A DNA stretch of 64,000 bases from an uncultured Bacteroidales bacterium (GCA_944326325.1 CALVDQ010000001.1:124001-188000); one strand, 5' to 3'. Counted from the first letter of the stretch, positions 45,796-55,439 are shown. Program-made: numbers and translations. Notes: generated by a model from the sequence alone, not told the origin.

Positions 45796-46158
45796 ATGGG
45801 AAAAGACAACAATACAGAAGTTTCGCCCGTACAGCCGGGGCGGCAGAAATCCATCAGAAGACTCAGACTCAGAAACCTTGTCACGAACCTGTTCTTCTTT
45901 TCGATAGTAGGGACAGGTCTCGTGTGGGCCTGCGGGCATTTCTGGAAATACATGAAGTATGACATCACCAACGATGCCTTCATAGACCAGTATGTGTCGC
46001 CAGTCAACATCAGGGTCTCCGGCTACATCAGGGAAATACGTTTCCGCGAACACCAGTATGTACACAAGGGGGACACACTCCTGATACTGGATGACAGCGA
46101 ATACTCCATCCACGTAAAAGAGGCCGAGGCCGCCATCCTGTGGAAGAATCCGTTTTGA
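45796..46158 (+). pseudogene. HlyD/EmrA-family membrane-fusion protein, truncated
   Basis: The frame after ATG 45796 gives a cytoplasmic basic start (GRQKSIRRLRLRNLVTN), one membrane helix (FFFSIVGTGLVWACGHFW) and the first biotinyl-lipoyl half (DAFIDQYVSPVNIRVSGYIREIRFRE and HQYVHKGDTLLILDDSEY). It ends after about 120 residues, at KEAEAAILWKNPF, where a full HlyD would have over 330. The fragment is in frame with the TolC tail before it. No MFS or ABC partner follows, so the efflux system is not functional here. Confidence 0.85.
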
Positions 46159-46210
46159 AATTTTCAAATATAAATTTTATGAAGTATTTTTCGGAAAATT
46201 TTTCCGGATT

Positions 46211-49200
46211 CTGAAAAAGATACCCATCATAGCAGCCATACTGGCAATCCTGCCATGGACCGCCTCCGCACAGTTCTTCCTGTCGGGGGACGATCCTGCA
46301 TCCTCCAGATGGTACAGTATCGAGAGCCCCAATTTCAAGGTAATATATCCCGACAGGCTCGACTCCCTTGCCAGGAGCTATATCCTAGAACTCGAAAAAT
46401 ACCGTATCCCCGTATCACGCAGTGTAGGGTTCATTCCGGGAGAAGCGATAAAGGCAAAGATGCCGGTCATCCTGCATCCCTTCAACGCTGCATCCAACGG
46501 GTCAGTGGCCTGGGCCCCGAAAAGGATGGACCTTTACACCTCGCCTCCCGCATACGCTCCTGAACCCATGCCCTGGAAGACCATGCTCGGAATACACGAA
46601 TCAAGGCACGTCGCACAGATGCAGTTCGGCCTGAGCTACTGTTTCAGACCATTCAAATATATTCTCGGAGAAATGTTCGCCGGAGGCATGGCAGGAATAT
46701 ACCCTGACAAATGGCTTCTTGAAGGCGATGCCGTAGTCGCGGAGACTGCCTTGTCCATGTCCGGACGCGGACGCACCTCCGGTTTCATGAACTACTATCG
46801 CATCGCTTTTGACGAAGGGGACTTCAGGAATGCTGACAGATGGGCCTACGGCTCGTACTGGCACTATACACCGGACCATTACGCATTCGGATACATGGTC
46901 CTCAGCGGAATAAGGTATATGTACGGGGTCCCTGACTTTTCCGGACAGCTCTTCACAAGATATGCCAGGCACCCTTATGATATAGTAGCCAGGAATACCG
47001 TAAGCAAGGCTCTGACAGGCAAGAAGTTCCGGAATCTCGTGTCCGAAGCGGAGGACCTTTATCACGGAATATGGACCAGGGACGCCGAGAAAAGGGGACC
47101 TTTCCTGCCTTACGGCAGGATGACAGGGACACCGGCCGTCTACACCACGTATAGCGGGACCATCACGGCAGGAAACAGCCTTTATTCCCTGAAAGAAAGC
47201 CTCAACAAGGGAAACAGGCTCGTCCGTATCGATTCCACCGGCAGGGAAACAACAATATCTGCATTCGGAAACAATGTAAGCAGGCTCTGCCTGGCAGAAG
47301 ACCTGGGCAGGATATTCTGGAGCGAGACGGTTCCGGATATCAGATGGTCCATGAAATACGATTCCCGCATAGCCTTCCTTGACCTCGGTACCGGGAAAAA
47401 GGGTACGCTCACCCGTGAGGGGAGAATGTTCAACCCGAGCTGTCCCCGGTCCGGAAGCAGGATAGCGGTCACCAGGTACACCGATGACGGAAGATCGCAC
47501 CTCTGCATACTGGACGGCAGGACCGGAAATGAGACAGATTCCTTCATGTTCCCTGATTCCCTGCAGCTGACCGAAACAGCCTGGATCGGCGACACGGTCT
47601 TCGCCGCTGCCGTTTCTGATCACGGCTACGGGATCTACCGCCTCGAAAACGGCACTCCACGCACGATACTTTCCCCGTCCCCGGTAATGATATACAACCT
47701 CTCATCATACGGGAAATACCTTATGTTCACTTCCGACAGGACAGGAACAGACGAAATGTATCTGTTTGACCCGGACAGCGGAAAAATATTCCAGGAGACA
47801 TCCATGCGGTACGGAGGCAGGTATTTTGCCTTCAGCGCAGACGGCAGATACCTGGTATGTTCGGCTCCTGACAGGACCGGGGAACCGCTGATAAGGATAG
47901 AATCCGATTCCCTGCTCCACAGGAAGGTGGATTTTCATGACAGGTACAGGTGGGAGATAGCGGATTCCATGAGCCGGCAGGAAAAAATGCTGGCCGGATT
48001 GAAAGAAGAAGAAAGGATTGCGTCAGCTGAAACGCCGGTTTTGGACACCACGGAAATCTCGGGCCCGGAAAGGTTCCGGAAATTCCCACATCTTTTCAAT
48101 CTCCACTCCTGGGCTCCGGTGTATTTCAACTATGACAACATCAGCAGCGGAAGCTATGACAGCTACTACAGTTATGCCTCGGCAGGAGCATCTGCCTTCT
48201 TCCAGAACAAGCTCGGGACATTCACCGGTTTCGTGGGCTATTCCTTCCATCAGGATCTCGTAACGGACAGGTCATACCTTGCGGCACAGACAAGGAAATG
48301 GAGGCATTCCGGCCATGTAAAGCTGGCCTATTCCGGACTCTACCCTGTCATAGAGGCCAGTCTGGACATCAATGACAGGACTTCAAGGAATATGCGCGGA
48401 TCCCAGGTCCATAACATACTGACAGGACAGATGACCGAGGTCTACAGCTACGTCTACAGCCATTCCACCCCTCTCGTATCAGGAAACCTTTCCCTGTATA
48501 TTCCATTCGATTTTTCGTCCGGAGGATGGTCCCGCGGCCTGATACCGCAGATATCCTATTCCATAAGCAATGATACCTTCGATTCCGGACGCAACATCGT
48601 ACTTTCCGCCCCTGACATGGCCACGGGAGGCTCCACACAACATACGGTAAAAGTCATTTCCGGAAAAAAATCCTTTTACCAGGCCCTGTCCGCGTCGCTC
48701 CGGTTCTACACCATGCTTCCTGCGGCACATTCCGATGTCTACCCCGAATCAGGATTCGGCCTGGAGGCCGGAGGCTACATACATCCCGGCCTTACGGATA
48801 TGGTCTCTCCATCAGCTTACCTTTATTCCTATGGCTACATACCGGGAATATACGGCAACCAGGGACTAAGGCTCACGGCCCTCTTCAACATGAAACTCGG
48901 AGGTACCACACCCCTGAACACTTCAGTAAATGTCCTTCCCAGAGGATTCGGATCCGGTTCATGGACAGGGGAAAGCCATGACTACAGCGGATTGGGCTCC
49001 TGGGCTTCAGGACAAAGACTGGGTATACTCCTGACTGCGGACTACGCCATGCCTTTTCCCATGGGGGATTTCCATATCGGAAACCTGTTCTATGTCACCA
49101 GAGGCATAATCACCCCTCATTTCGACTGGTCTTTCATCGGCAGGGAAATGCTTTTCTCTGCAGGAGCTTCCCTGGAGATAGAATTCGGGAATTTCATAGG

Positions 49201-49330
49201 TCTGCAGTTCCCCACCACACTGGGACTTACTTATTCCTTCAACGGAGGACCGTCTTTCGGAAGATTCAGGGAGGCAGGGATAAGTCTCGGAAGGCACTTC
49301 ATAGGGCCTGTTTTCAACATGAGCTTTTAG
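46211..49330 (+). CDS. Large outer-membrane protein: M-type peptidase domain, beta-propeller, beta-barrel (active-site copy)
   Basis: Open frame of about 1039 residues. A signal peptide (KKIPIIAAILAILPWTASAQ) is encoded but no ATG, GTG or TTG precedes it in frame; the first codon at 46211 is CTG. The first in-frame ATG, 46460, would lose the signal. ATG 46179 is out of frame by one and would join if the T5 run at 46187-46191 were T6. The domain after the signal resembles peptidase MA (SPNFKVIYPDRLDSLARSY). HESRH at about 129-133 is an HExxH zinc site, and Glu171 in WLLEGDA is the likely third ligand. WD/TolB-like repeats (about 270-620, SDRTGTDEMYLFD) and a C-terminal barrel ending in Phe follow. 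Substrate unknown. Confidence 0.75.
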   Translation: MKKIPIIAAILAILPWTASAQFFLSGDDPASSRWYSIESPNFKVIYPDRLDSLARSYILELEKYRIPVSRSVGFIPGEAIKAKMPVILHPFNAASNGSVAWAPKRMDLYTSPPAYAPEPMPWKTMLGIHESRHVAQMQFGLSYCFRPFKYILGEMFAGGMAGIYPDKWLLEGDAVVAETALSMSGRGRTSGFMNYYRIAFDEGDFRNADRWAYGSYWHYTPDHYAFGYMVLSGIRYMYGVPDFSGQLFTRYARHPYDIVARNTVSKALTGKKFRNLVSEAEDLYHGIWTRDAEKRGPFLPYGRMTGTPAVYTTYSGTITAGNSLYSLKESLNKGNRLVRIDSTGRETTISAFGNNVSRLCLAEDLGRIFWSETVPDIRWSMKYDSRIAFLDLGTGKKGTLTREGRMFNPSCPRSGSRIAVTRYTDDGRSHLCILDGRTGNETDSFMFPDSLQLTETAWIGDTVFAAAVSDHGYGIYRLENGTPRTILSPSPVMIYNLSSYGKYLMFTSDRTGTDEMYLFDPDSGKIFQETSMRYGGRYFAFSADGRYLVCSAPDRTGEPLIRIESDSLLHRKVDFHDRYRWEIADSMSRQEKMLAGLKEEERIASAETPVLDTTEISGPERFRKFPHLFNLHSWAPVYFNYDNISSGSYDSYYSYASAGASAFFQNKLGTFTGFVGYSFHQDLVTDRSYLAAQTRKWRHSGHVKLAYSGLYPVIEASLDINDRTSRNMRGSQVHNILTGQMTEVYSYVYSHSTPLVSGNLSLYIPFDFSSGGWSRGLIPQISYSISNDTFDSGRNIVLSAPDMATGGSTQHTVKVISGKKSFYQALSASLRFYTMLPAAHSDVYPESGFGLEAGGYIHPGLTDMVSPSAYLYSYGYIPGIYGNQGLRLTALFNMKLGGTTPLNTSVNVLPRGFGSGSWTGESHDYSGLGSWASGQRLGILLTADYAMPFPMGDFHIGNLFYVTRGIITPHFDWSFIGREMLFSAGASLEIEFGNFIGLQFPTTLGLTYSFNGGPSFGRFREAGISLGRHFIGPVFNMSF

Positions 49331-49334
49331 GATA

Positions 49335-52319
49335 ATGAGTTACAGGGCTCTTATATGCAGTATCCTTATGTTCCTGCCATGCCTGCAGGGGCTCCGGGCA
49401 CAGATCATCCCTGCCAGTCAGGATCCTGCAGGCATAAGATGGAGCCAGATACGCACCGGCAGCTACAGGTTCATCTATCCGTCCGGATATGACAGCCTTG
49501 CTGTGGAATATGCCCGTATGTACGAAAAATACCGGATTCCCGTATCCGCCACTTCAGGATTCCGGCCGGCACGTATTCCGGTGGTGCTCCATCCGGCGAA
49601 CGCATCTTCCGGTTACGGGATGACCCTCCTTCCGTCCAGGATAGATATGCCCGTACTTCCACAGGGCGGAATGCAATATTCCATGCCGGTTTCAGAATTG
49701 GCAGCTGTCTATCTTTCAAGGCAGGCTGCCCATCTGAAGTACGGACAGTCCAACGTATTCCGTCCCTTATGCTGGTTTCTCGGGGAACTGGTTCCGCTGG
49801 CAGCCATGGAACTTTACCCTGACCAGTGGATGCTGAAAGGAGATGCGGTTATAGCAGCCACAACCCTCATACCCGGAGGATACGGACGTTACGGAGAGTT
49901 CCTCAACTACTATATGGCCGCCCTCGGATCCGGTGATACGAGAGGGTACAGATGGGACCGCTGGGCCATAGGCTCCCCGAAATACTATACTCCAGACCAG
50001 CAGGCTTTCGGATACATGATAATGAGCGGGCTGAGGAACATATACGATGCACCGTACTACATAAAGGATTATCTCACATATTCCGGCAGAAGGCCATACG
50101 ATATTTTCGTAAGCAGGCACATCAACAAGAAAGTGACCGGCGGACGCCTCCGCACGGATGTCTTCCGGACCATTATCGGCTACCACGGAAGGATATTCGC
50201 AGAAGAACTTGAAAAAAGGGCGCCTTTCACAAGATCCTCAGCCGTACTTGACTCACCACCGGAAAAATATGCAGACTATTCCTCGGCAGCCGTACTTCCG
50301 GACGGCACCCTGTACGCCGTAATGTCAAGTCTTGATACAAGCCCCTGCCTTGTAAGAATATCCCCGGACGGAAAACAGAAAAGGATAAGGTCATTCAATC
50401 CCGATGCAAGCAATCTCAGATGGTCCGGAGTCTCGGAACAACTGCTGTGGAGCGAGACCGAAGACGACCCCAGATGGAAACAGAAGCAGGTGAACGTCAT
50501 AAAATGCTATGATATCAAGACAGGAAGGATAAGGAAATTTGCAGCCCCTCTGAACACATACAATCCGTCAATATCCCCGGACGGTACTTCCATAGCTGCA
50601 ATACATGGTCCTGAACCGGGAAGGACTTCGGCAATAATACTGGATGCCGTTTCCGGAAAAATCCTGGAAGAATTGCCTGACGCACCACGTAACGTACAGT
50701 TCGGGGAATGCTCATGGTGCGGAGACACTATCTTCGCCTCCGGAGTATCATCCGAAGGTGCCTCCATCTTCATGCTTTCAGTCAACGAATCCTCCGGAAA
50801 AGCATACTGGAAAGAAATCCTCGGTCCCGTACGTTGTTCTGTCAGGGATCTCGGCTCCCTGGACGGCAGCCTTGTATTCTCCTGTGACGTATCCGGAGTA
50901 TTCGACCTGTATATGCTGGAAAGGACCGGAGAAGGCCCCCTGGACAACAGGGTGCTGAAGCTCACTTCTGAAAAATACGGAAGCAAGGACTTCGTATTCA
51001 GCAGATCGGGGGACAGCCTGTACTACAGCAGACTCGATGACCTCGGATACAGCCTGCGCAAGACCGGGACAGAAGACCTGTTCCGCACAGAAGTATCCGT
51101 CCATGAAAGGAAAATCCCGGAAGTGCAGGCAGAACTTGCGGAACAGGAAAAAGAAGCGCTGTCAGCTGTCACCGGAGACGCATCCGAAGACAGTTTCCGA
51201 ATTCCCGAACCCGAAAAATACAGTAAATTCCTCCATCTTTTCAGACTGCATTCCTGGGCTCCCGTCTACTGCAACATAGACAGGCTCACAAGCCTGAGCG
51301 GAGAAAAACTCTATGATTTCGTGTCGATAGGTGCCACAGTATTGAGCCAGAACACTCTCGGTACGGCATACGGAAGTGCCGGTTATTCATGGAAACCCGA
51401 TCCTGACGGATATGGACGGGTACATGGGGGACACATCAGCTTCACATACGCAGGATTGTATCCTGTAATAGCCGGAAACTTTTACCTGAACGACAGGATG
51501 TCATGGGAATACACCCTTCTTCCCGACGGCAGGATAGAAAGGAAAGAGGCCGCCGGTCCTTCAATAGTAGGAAAGGTAGACCTGTATGTCCCGCTGTCCA
51601 GAGAAAACGGAGGCCGGTCCTGCAGCTTCGTACCTGTACTTTCCTGGGAACTTGACAACAGCCGGTATGACGGACATCTGAACCACCGTCTGACACTGTC
51701 CGGAAGATTCTGGCTGACAAGGGACAAGGCCAAGGCAGAGATATACCCAAGGTACGGTGTCGGCGTGGAAGCGGGTCTCACCATGGCTTTGGCGGCCGGA
51801 CGAACAGGGAACACAGGCATAAAGCTCAGTGACTCATGGTATTTCCACTCCTACGGATATTTTCCCGGCTTCTGTTCCGGCCAGGGAGGAAAATTTTCGG
51901 TCACAACCCAGATGCGTCTGAGCAAGGGCATATACAATCCCGCTTCCGAAATCCTGCCGCGAGGACTGTCCGGAGGCATCACCAGGGGATTTTACAATCC
52001 TTCATTCTCCACCCTGCTATCGCTCGACTATGCCGTACCGGTATATCTCGGTGACATAAACATAACCCAGCTGATATACATCAATCGTATGGTCATCACA
52101 CCCCACTTCGACTACAGTTTCTCTGCATACCCGAAGATGCACCTGTGCTCGGCAGGCTCTTCGCTCACTTTCCAGCTCGGACGTCTGATCTGGGCTTTTC
52201 CGATGGAAATAGGGATAGACTACTGCTATAATTTCGGGACCCTGTTCTCTGTCATGGATGAAAACGGCTCACGTGTCGTCAGACATTCCCTGAAGCCGGT
52301 GATAAAATTCAGTTTCTGA
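49335..52319 (+). CDS. Paralogue of the previous protein with the zinc site lost (pseudo-peptidase)
   Basis: The 994-residue protein starts 4 bp after the stop of its paralogue and has the same plan: signal peptide (MSYRALICSILMFLPCLQG, cleaved near LRAQ), peptidase-MA-like domain, propeller-like repeats and a barrel ending KFSF. The HESRH of the first copy is replaced by YLSRQ (residues 126-130, 49710-49724), and the LEGD ligand by LKGD (Lys168). Both His, the catalytic Glu and the third ligand are gone, so it cannot bind catalytic zinc in that way. It is probably an inactive partner, a binding protein, or a divergent duplicate. Outer-membrane location is inferred from the barrel and the terminal Phe. 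Confidence 0.85.
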   Translation: MSYRALICSILMFLPCLQGLRAQIIPASQDPAGIRWSQIRTGSYRFIYPSGYDSLAVEYARMYEKYRIPVSATSGFRPARIPVVLHPANASSGYGMTLLPSRIDMPVLPQGGMQYSMPVSELAAVYLSRQAAHLKYGQSNVFRPLCWFLGELVPLAAMELYPDQWMLKGDAVIAATTLIPGGYGRYGEFLNYYMAALGSGDTRGYRWDRWAIGSPKYYTPDQQAFGYMIMSGLRNIYDAPYYIKDYLTYSGRRPYDIFVSRHINKKVTGGRLRTDVFRTIIGYHGRIFAEELEKRAPFTRSSAVLDSPPEKYADYSSAAVLPDGTLYAVMSSLDTSPCLVRISPDGKQKRIRSFNPDASNLRWSGVSEQLLWSETEDDPRWKQKQVNVIKCYDIKTGRIRKFAAPLNTYNPSISPDGTSIAAIHGPEPGRTSAIILDAVSGKILEELPDAPRNVQFGECSWCGDTIFASGVSSEGASIFMLSVNESSGKAYWKEILGPVRCSVRDLGSLDGSLVFSCDVSGVFDLYMLERTGEGPLDNRVLKLTSEKYGSKDFVFSRSGDSLYYSRLDDLGYSLRKTGTEDLFRTEVSVHERKIPEVQAELAEQEKEALSAVTGDASEDSFRIPEPEKYSKFLHLFRLHSWAPVYCNIDRLTSLSGEKLYDFVSIGATVLSQNTLGTAYGSAGYSWKPDPDGYGRVHGGHISFTYAGLYPVIAGNFYLNDRMSWEYTLLPDGRIERKEAAGPSIVGKVDLYVPLSRENGGRSCSFVPVLSWELDNSRYDGHLNHRLTLSGRFWLTRDKAKAEIYPRYGVGVEAGLTMALAAGRTGNTGIKLSDSWYFHSYGYFPGFCSGQGGKFSVTTQMRLSKGIYNPASEILPRGLSGGITRGFYNPSFSTLLSLDYAVPVYLGDINITQLIYINRMVITPHFDYSFSAYPKMHLCSAGSSLTFQLGRLIWAFPMEIGIDYCYNFGTLFSVMDENGSRVVRHSLKPVIKFSF

Positions 52320-52363
52320 AAATTTATTAGATTTGTCCCCTAGAACTGGAAAACAACGTTGAT

Positions 52364-53020
52364 ATGTCAATTACCGCCGAAGCCCTCGCCCCATGCAGCA
52401 AATGCGGGGAAAAAACAAGGATAAAGATATACAGGAGCATTAATACCTCGGAAGACCCCGGACTGAAGGAAAAGATAAGGAACGGGTCGCTTTTCGTATG
52501 GGAATGCCCTCACTGCCACCAGGCAAACCTTGCCAGGTACGAATGCCTTTACCATGACCCAGTGAGCAGGATAATGGTCTGGCTGGTCCCTTCCGGAGAC
52601 TTTCCGGAAAGCCAGATGGAAGCCATATCCAACCACACCAGGGCCATGGGAGGCTACCGTCTCCGTCTTGTAAGTGACGTCGGTGCCCTGATGGAGAAAA
52701 TACTCATTTTCGATGCAGGGCTTGACGACATGGCTGTCGAAATGTGCAAGTATGTCACAATAATGGAAATGCTGTCCAAAGGCAATCATGCCTCGGACAG
52801 CATCTCAGGAACAAGTTTCCATTTCCACCGTATCGAAGAGAAGGACGGAATGAAATACATGGTCTTCATATATCCTTCCTCAGGCCGTATGATGAGCCTC
52901 GATGTAGGTTTCAACGTCTACGAAGACTCTCTCGGCATCATCGGCCGCAATCCCGACATCATCCCGGACGGTCCTTTCATGAAAATCGACCAGGAGTGGA
53001 TAAGTTCGGTGATAAGATGA
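52364..53020 (+). CDS. CpXC-domain protein
   Basis: The 218-residue protein has two CxxC pairs in the first 55 residues (Cys11/Cys14 in PCSKCGEK and Cys48/Cys51 in ECPHCHQA). This is the CpXC domain pattern, which probably binds zinc. The rest is a mixed alpha/beta region (YRLRLVSDVGALMEKILIFD) ending in IDQEWISSVIR. No signal peptide, so cytoplasmic. The function of the family is unknown. It starts 44 bp after the second barrel gene in the same direction and may be part of that transcript. Confidence 0.85.
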   Translation: MSITAEALAPCSKCGEKTRIKIYRSINTSEDPGLKEKIRNGSLFVWECPHCHQANLARYECLYHDPVSRIMVWLVPSGDFPESQMEAISNHTRAMGGYRLRLVSDVGALMEKILIFDAGLDDMAVEMCKYVTIMEMLSKGNHASDSISGTSFHFHRIEEKDGMKYMVFIYPSSGRMMSLDVGFNVYEDSLGIIGRNPDIIPDGPFMKIDQEWISSVIR

Positions 53021-53043
53021 TCTGACGGAAACAGGAGGAAACC

Positions 53044-54189
53044 TTATTCAAGTTTCCTCGCACCGTCGCTTATGACCACGTCATACACCTTAGGTGCATG
53101 GCCGAACTTTTCCGTGAATGAAGCAGTGGCCTTGGCTATGAAAGCATCATAGAGATCATTCTTCACGAGATTGATGGTGCAGCCACCGAAACCGCCTCCC
53201 ATAACACGCGAACCTGTAACCCCGCATTCCCTGGCTATATCGTTCAGGAAGTCCAGCTCTTCGCAGCTTACCTCGTACAGCCTGCTCATGCCGTAATGGG
53301 TCTCATACATCTTCCGGCCGACAGTCTCATAGTCATCCCTCTCAAGCGCATCGCAGACATCCAACACCCTCTGCACCTCTTCTATCACATATTCAGCACG
53401 CATATAGTCTTCTTCCGATATCACATCCCTGACTTCACCGAGCCACTCCATTCTTGCGTCTCTCAGGAACTCCACTTCAGGATGGTTCTTCCTTATTGCC
53501 GCAGCGGCACGCTCGCAGGACTCCCGCCTCTTGTTGTAGGCCGAGGAAGCAAGCTCGTGCTTAACGACAGAATCCAGGAGCACCAGCTTGTACCCGTCAG
53601 GATGGAAAGGATAGTACTTATACTCCATAGTCTTGCAGTCCAGTCTGATAAGGCTTCCTTTCTTTCCGAAAATGGATGCGAACTGATCCATGATGCCACA
53701 TTTCACCCCGCAATAGTTATGCTCGGTCGACTGGCCTATACGTGCAAGTTCGAATTTGTCTATGCCAAGCCCGAACAGATAGTCAAGAGCGAAAGCGTAT
53801 GTACTTTCAAGGGCAGCCGAAGAAGACATTCCGGCTCCGAGAGGGACATCTCCGGCAAAGACCGTATTGAACCCGGATATCTTCCCTCCCCTCTTTATTA
53901 TTTCACGGCAGACACCGAACACATACCTTGCCCAGTTCTGCGTAGGGGCGTCCTCTTCCTTGAGTCCGAATTCAACGTATTCGTCCAGATCAAGAGCGAA
54001 AACATGCACCTTCTCGGTGCCGTTCAGCTTGATTTCAGCCATAATCCCCTTATCTACGGCTCCGGGAAATACATATCCCCCGTTATAGTCCGTATGTTCC
54101 CCTATAAGGTTGATCCTGCCTGCTGACGTGAAGAAGTCACCGTCTTCTCCGAAAAGAGTCTTGAATTTCTCTGCTATCTTAGCTTTCAT
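53044..54189 (-). CDS. galK: Galactokinase
   Basis: GalK phosphorylates galactose to galactose-1-phosphate. The protein of 381 residues starts at ATG 54189 (MKAKIAEKFKTLFG); a GTG eight codons upstream gives a leader-like extension. It shows the GHMP signature: GRINLIGEHTDYNGGYVFPGAV, the ATP-binding PLGAGMSSSAALE, and the C-terminal GSRVMGGGFGGCTINLV. The length is normal. Neighbours (CpXC gene convergent, endonuclease-like gene upstream) give no Leloir context. Confidence 0.97.
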   Translation of the reverse strand: MKAKIAEKFKTLFGEDGDFFTSAGRINLIGEHTDYNGGYVFPGAVDKGIMAEIKLNGTEKVHVFALDLDEYVEFGLKEEDAPTQNWARYVFGVCREIIKRGGKISGFNTVFAGDVPLGAGMSSSAALESTYAFALDYLFGLGIDKFELARIGQSTEHNYCGVKCGIMDQFASIFGKKGSLIRLDCKTMEYKYYPFHPDGYKLVLLDSVVKHELASSAYNKRRESCERAAAAIRKNHPEVEFLRDARMEWLGEVRDVISEEDYMRAEYVIEEVQRVLDVCDALERDDYETVGRKMYETHYGMSRLYEVSCEELDFLNDIARECGVTGSRVMGGGFGGCTINLVKNDLYDAFIAKATASFTEKFGHAPKVYDVVISDGARKLE

Positions 54190-54299
54190 GACGTTTTTTA
54201 AATAAAATTTCACATATTCTTCAAATTTATAAACTGTTTTCGTTTATTCCAAAAATACTTCTACAGCGGATCCTGCAACGGCTGAATCCCCTTATGCAG

Positions 54300-55289
54300 T
54301 CACAACAGCAGCACTACGGGAAGATGGTCGCTTATACCTCCCGTATATGCAGGTCCGGTATAGGTCCTCAGAGGCTTGAGCCCGGGATGGACATTGTCCC
54401 TCACTGAAAGGAACCCTGGAAAACATATCTTCATTTCCGCCTCCGAAGCAAGTCCCCTGTCAACTAGAAACATATCTATCAGCTCCCACTTTCCTCCGTA
54501 CCTTACCGTCCCTTCCCCTTTTTCCGCAAGAGGTGCAGCCATATTGACAAGAACCCCTTCGGCAAGTCCGAAGGCCGTCCCCGAAGGGGTATCGTTGAAA
54601 TCCCCCATACACACTATGTTACGTTCCCCTTTCTCCAGAAGGGAATCGCAGACCGAAACCATCACCTTCATAGCGGCCATCCTTCCTGGTCCGGAAAGTT
54701 TCTCCCCGCCATACCTGGAAGGATGGTGGTTTACAAGAAAATGATATTTTTCCCCGTTCTCCGGCCTTTCCAGACAGACATACAATATGTCGCGGGTCTT
54801 CATGCCCCTCCCCTCCGCATCCCGGTCCACTGCAAGACATCTCCAGCCCAGCTTCCTGAAGACATCCTCCCTGTACACAAGGGCCACGTCTATCCCCCTT
54901 TCATCAGGAGAGTCCCTGTGCACCTGAACATAACCGTATTTCCTGAGCATGGTACCCTTTATCACGGACTGCATCACCCGACGGTTCTCCACCTCGGCAA
55001 CACCGACCGCATCAGGCATCCTTCCATACTTTCCGGACATCCACATGAGGGTCTTGGCCACACCGTTGCACTTTTTCCAATACCTTCCGGGAGTCCAGCG
55101 CCTGTCTCCGGAAGGACTGAACTCACTGTCTGAAACACCGCCGCCGCTGTCCTCCGTATCGAAGAAATTCTCAAGGTTCCAGAAGACAACCAAAAGGGAA
55201 TCCCCTGCCGCATACGCACGGGAATCCGGAAAAAAAGATACGGACAATACGGCCACCGTAATTGTCCTTATGAAAGGAAACATCATCAT
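54300..55289 (-). CDS. Endonuclease/exonuclease/phosphatase family protein, secreted
   Basis: The 329-residue protein has a signal peptide (cleaved near AYAAGDS). The fold signature follows: FWNLENFFDTED near the N-terminus, AVGVAEVENRRV with the metal-binding Glu, the FLVNHHPSR core with catalytic His, CMGDFNDTPSG and a final GISDHLPVVLLL. This is the EEP superfamily (DNase I-like, phosphodiesterase or phosphatase). The target, nucleic acid or phospholipid, cannot be told. Several Met codons at the start (MMMFPF) leave the exact start uncertain by two codons. Confidence 0.9.
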   Translation of the reverse strand: MMMFPFIRTITVAVLSVSFFPDSRAYAAGDSLLVVFWNLENFFDTEDSGGGVSDSEFSPSGDRRWTPGRYWKKCNGVAKTLMWMSGKYGRMPDAVGVAEVENRRVMQSVIKGTMLRKYGYVQVHRDSPDERGIDVALVYREDVFRKLGWRCLAVDRDAEGRGMKTRDILYVCLERPENGEKYHFLVNHHPSRYGGEKLSGPGRMAAMKVMVSVCDSLLEKGERNIVCMGDFNDTPSGTAFGLAEGVLVNMAAPLAEKGEGTVRYGGKWELIDMFLVDRGLASEAEMKICFPGFLSVRDNVHPGLKPLRTYTGPAYTGGISDHLPVVLLL

Positions 55290-55343
55290 AAGTCAGACTG
55301 ACCATACATAAGGCGAATTTGGACATAAAAAAAAGGAAAGCCT

Positions 55344-55390
55344 TGTCAAAAAAGAAAAACATTCCTTCAAAATCTGTCAAAAAAGAAAAA
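55344..55390. repeat. 16-bp direct repeat upstream of ychF
   Basis: TGTCAAAAAAGAAAAA occurs at 55344-55359 (with T44 G45 variation in register) and 55375-55390, 31 bp apart, in the A-rich stretch between the EEP gene and ychF. No function is evident. Confidence 0.6.
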
Positions 55391-55406
55391 TTTATCCAAA
55401 AATCCG

Positions 55407-55414
55407 TAAATTTG
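55407..55414 (+). promoter_or_regulatory. Candidate -7 box of ychF
   Basis: TAAATTTG matches TAnnTTTG and lies 25 bp before the ATG. No -33 TTG stands at the usual 19-21 nt. Confidence 0.45.
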
Positions 55415-55439
55415 CCGCCTGATTCAAAATTTTCCTGAA

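Noticed and set aside
46211..46459. GTG or TTG start for the peptidase-barrel gene
   Set aside because: Codon-by-codon reading back to 46139 in that frame shows no ATG, GTG or TTG.
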